From assembly GCA_022495005.1 (NCBI GenBank), contig JAGYXB010000460.1:1240001-1304000 (forward strand): a stretch of 64,000 nucleotides of DNA, read 5' to 3'. The stretch is from Rhyacophila brunnea (lineage: Eukaryota; Arthropoda; Insecta; Trichoptera; Rhyacophilidae). A program made the position numbers and the translations under genes. Below are positions 61,338 to 64,000 of the stretch, piece by piece (position 1 is the stretch's first letter; every line of letters starts with the position of its first letter). The notes beneath the pieces were generated by a model that worked only from the letters and a program-made list of their open reading frames with translations, ran no database searches and was not told the origin of the DNA.

Positions 61338-64000
61338 CAATGAAATTATTTATCGTAGAATTTTCTGATAGTCATGTGTTATCGGAGTTTTTACCGGGCA
61401 TTAACAATATTATTGTATATTTTCGTTAGTTACGATAGTAGACAATCACCTTCTCATCAATAACACTAGTAAAAAATCAATAATTGATTAGCAAGTTAAA
61501 TGCATTTTATTCTTTTGTTATAATGCATCGAGGACATGCAATTATTGCATAATTTAAAAATAAGCTAGTGTTGGCTATCGAAGTTTATACAGTAGGTACT
61601 GAACAAAAAATATTAATCGACTTTATAATATTGTAACTATACGGAGATTATACCTATTTGATATAAATAAAAAGGATTTTAAGTTATAAATACACATTAA
61701 AAAAAAAACATTAATACTACATATGAATTAGTCAAAAATATTTACTATATTTGCTTGAAATATAAAAAAAACGATTTAAAGTAATATTTTTAGATGCGCA
61801 TTTTTTATTAAAGTTATCAAAAAAAGTCTTTAATTACAATCTTTGTATTGTGTCGGGTAGGTGGAGAATTCACCTTAACTGGTAAATGGTTCTTTGTGAT
61901 TTGACAAACTGTACCAAGGGTTACTCCAAATCAAATATTTGAGAGTAACACATCTAAATAATATTGCAATGTGGTTGTATACTTTAAACTAATAAGATGC
62001 TGTCACGATCACTTAATATTAGTTCGATTTAGCTCAGTTTCATAAAAATATAGTTATGCCTACTATAAAACATTATAAAAAGTAGAAGAATAATTATAAA
62101 AACGGGTACACAAGGCATTAAATTTAAATAAAATCAATATATGTAAACTCAATTTTTTTTCAGTTTGTCTCATTATCTTCTAGTATTTAGCGATATGAAG
62201 AGCATTTGGCAAGGTCAATATCATTGCTATCAAAGTTAAACGGTCTTCCGGTTGGATCATAACATTTATGAGCACTGTTTCTTTGGTTTACATTTATACG
62301 TTTCAACTAGAGCTTTCAAACCGGGTTAAGCCAAAATCTATTAACCGGATAACCAAGTCATTCTAATCTAACCAAAAACCTGGTAATTTTACGCGATTAA
62401 CTAACCAATGTTTAGTAAATACCTACTACGAACAAAAAAAAATAGAATTATGTAAAGACACAATATCAAAACGTGCATAGCGCAGCAAGACAACAAATAA
62501 AATATTACACACAAAATTCGTGTACTATATCTTGCAATAAACTGATAATCCTTTTTATTATTGATGGAAGCTTGTCAACTAATAAAACCTTTTTGATATA
62601 ATGTAAATGGATTTTTCTCGGATCGCAATTACTTAGCTTAGGTTCACATCCCATCTGCAGTTGCTTACTCAAAAAATAGGTATACTCACTCACCTTCGGA
62701 GAAAATAAATACAAAAAAATAGCCAGGTGGGTATTATTTATAACTTATGTAGGTATTATTATGGATCGAAATAAAATTGAAAGTATTAGTATATACATAA
62801 GAATATATAATTTATTGTGTTAACTGTCAATTGCATTCTATTATTAATATAAATAAAACGCAAATTTTATCATACTGATTCCATTTTTATTAAATATAAC
62901 TGGATCGGTTTTGTCCGCCTCAGAGGGATATTTTAGTTATTACAAACAGAGTCTATATATTATGTGGATCGTTGTATAGAGGGTATCAATTGATTGATGA
63001 ATCCCTTAAAATTTTGGTAAAATTTACGACCATTGAATTAGTAGTCACAGTTGTATAATATAATTTAATGTGACTTAGTATATGGAAAATAAACAAAAGT
63101 TTCTTTTAGAAGTTTAAGATAAAACACAATTGAATAGTGTATGTATTTATTAAACATTAAGACATTACAATTAATATAGCTTGAACACAGAATGCACAAT
63201 AGCGCCATATATTTTTTTTCTTCTTTTTTAACATTTTTAGGGTGAAGTTCTATTTCTTTATTTCGTTTTGAATACTAATATCTGTAAGTGTACGTTGCCT
63301 TGGTTATAACAGTTATAACATATTTTATACAAATAAATAAAAATATTATTTGCAATCATAATATAAATATACACAAACCAACAATCACGCTAATAAAATA
63401 AAATTATCGAGACGAACAAAAAGTTATGTTATTTACAGATATATTAAAGTGTTTTTGTACGTTTAAATTGTATGATATAGAATGATGAGAAAAGAAGTTT
63501 ACACAACAAAAATAAGTTTAATAAATACAATCACTGAACATTTCAACATCTCACAGCAGTGTATTGATAGTCGTAAAATATTTCCAAATATCATCTTATA
63601 AACTTATTCGCAATTTTTGAACATGTATTAAATCGCATGCAAATGAATAATCCTGATTATATTTGGATTATTGTCTTAAAATATTGATAGAAATATGTTC
63701 AAAAAGCTAACATTTTACTTCAGATTAAAGAGTCAGTCAATTCTATAAACAAATAAATATCAAAAAATACTTTCATACTCATATTGTATTATTCTGTGAT
63801 TGATCCTATTGGTTGACCTAAATATATCAATATGTCTTGAAACGCAAATTTATTATAAATAGATGGTAATGTTTCTTAATCAATATATCCATTGACCATA
63901 TCGAAAATTAACTTGTACCGGGACTTAATAATTCACATTATTTATTTTTATTATTTAAAACTGAATACTTAAGGATATTAATCCATACATAATATATTAT
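61338..64000. other. AT-rich non-coding stretch
   Basis: No gene, family member or terminal repeat recognised to the end of the window. Confidence 0.55.

Noticed and set aside
1..64000. CRISPR arrays, operons, riboswitches, phage or bacterial genes
   Set aside because: No regularly spaced repeats or bacterial-type gene clusters; all element types are those of an animal nuclear genome.

Overview
This window looks like non-genic DNA from an AT-rich insect nuclear genome. The grounds are eukaryotic non-LTR retrotransposons, tRNA-derived SINEs, hAT- and PIF/Harbinger-type miniature elements, and short tracts of TTAGG, the usual insect telomere unit. By eye, GC is about 30% outside the mobile elements. 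The element mix and base composition suit a hemipteran (aphid-like) genome, but a lepidopteran or another insect cannot be excluded. I see no convincing host protein-coding gene, tRNA, rRNA or CRISPR array. Most open frames in the window are short and AT-driven.

The two substantial coding features are both from non-LTR retrotransposons. At 22.8-24.2 kb is a compact insertion flanked by a perfect 13-bp target-site duplication. It carries one intact 365-codon ORF1 (gag-like) gene with three zinc knuckles and no ORF2 (HAL1-like, 'half-LINE'). At 58.0-61.3 kb is a 5'-truncated ORF2: end of the endonuclease domain, reverse transcriptase, RNase H, C-terminal zinc knuckle and poly(A). It is dead, with three in-frame stops and one frameshift. 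Older LINE fragments lie at 16.9, 40.6-41.2, 43.5-44.1, 48.3 and 49.2-49.8 kb. A frameshifted coding relic of another kind lies at 21.5-22.0 kb.

The rest of the recognisable sequence is a layered set of small elements. Two SINE families (A: 6.4, 9.6, 27.1, 31.1 kb; B: 9.9, 13.5-14.2, 21.3, perhaps 30.2 kb) share a tRNA-like head plus a family-specific tail. DNA-transposon miniatures with matching ends or target duplications occur at 4.1, 11.4, 13.6, 15.6, 17.5, 20.1, 38.5 and 51.5 kb. One family, here called M1, occurs at 12.3, 28.6, 35.5 and 52.3 kb, and the 52.3 kb copy is interrupted by a second long-inverted-repeat element, M2. Copies of M2 at 7.8 and 52.6 kb both carry a short TTAGG tract. 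A GC-rich hairpin lies at 54.6 kb.

Nothing here forms an operon or pathway. The biology on show is retrotransposition, in which ORF2-type enzymes mobilise SINEs and ORF1-only copies, together with cut-and-paste miniature elements inserting into one another. The observations most worth following are the ORF1-only retroposon with intact gag, and the TTAGG-carrying inverted-repeat element caught with an inferable empty site.
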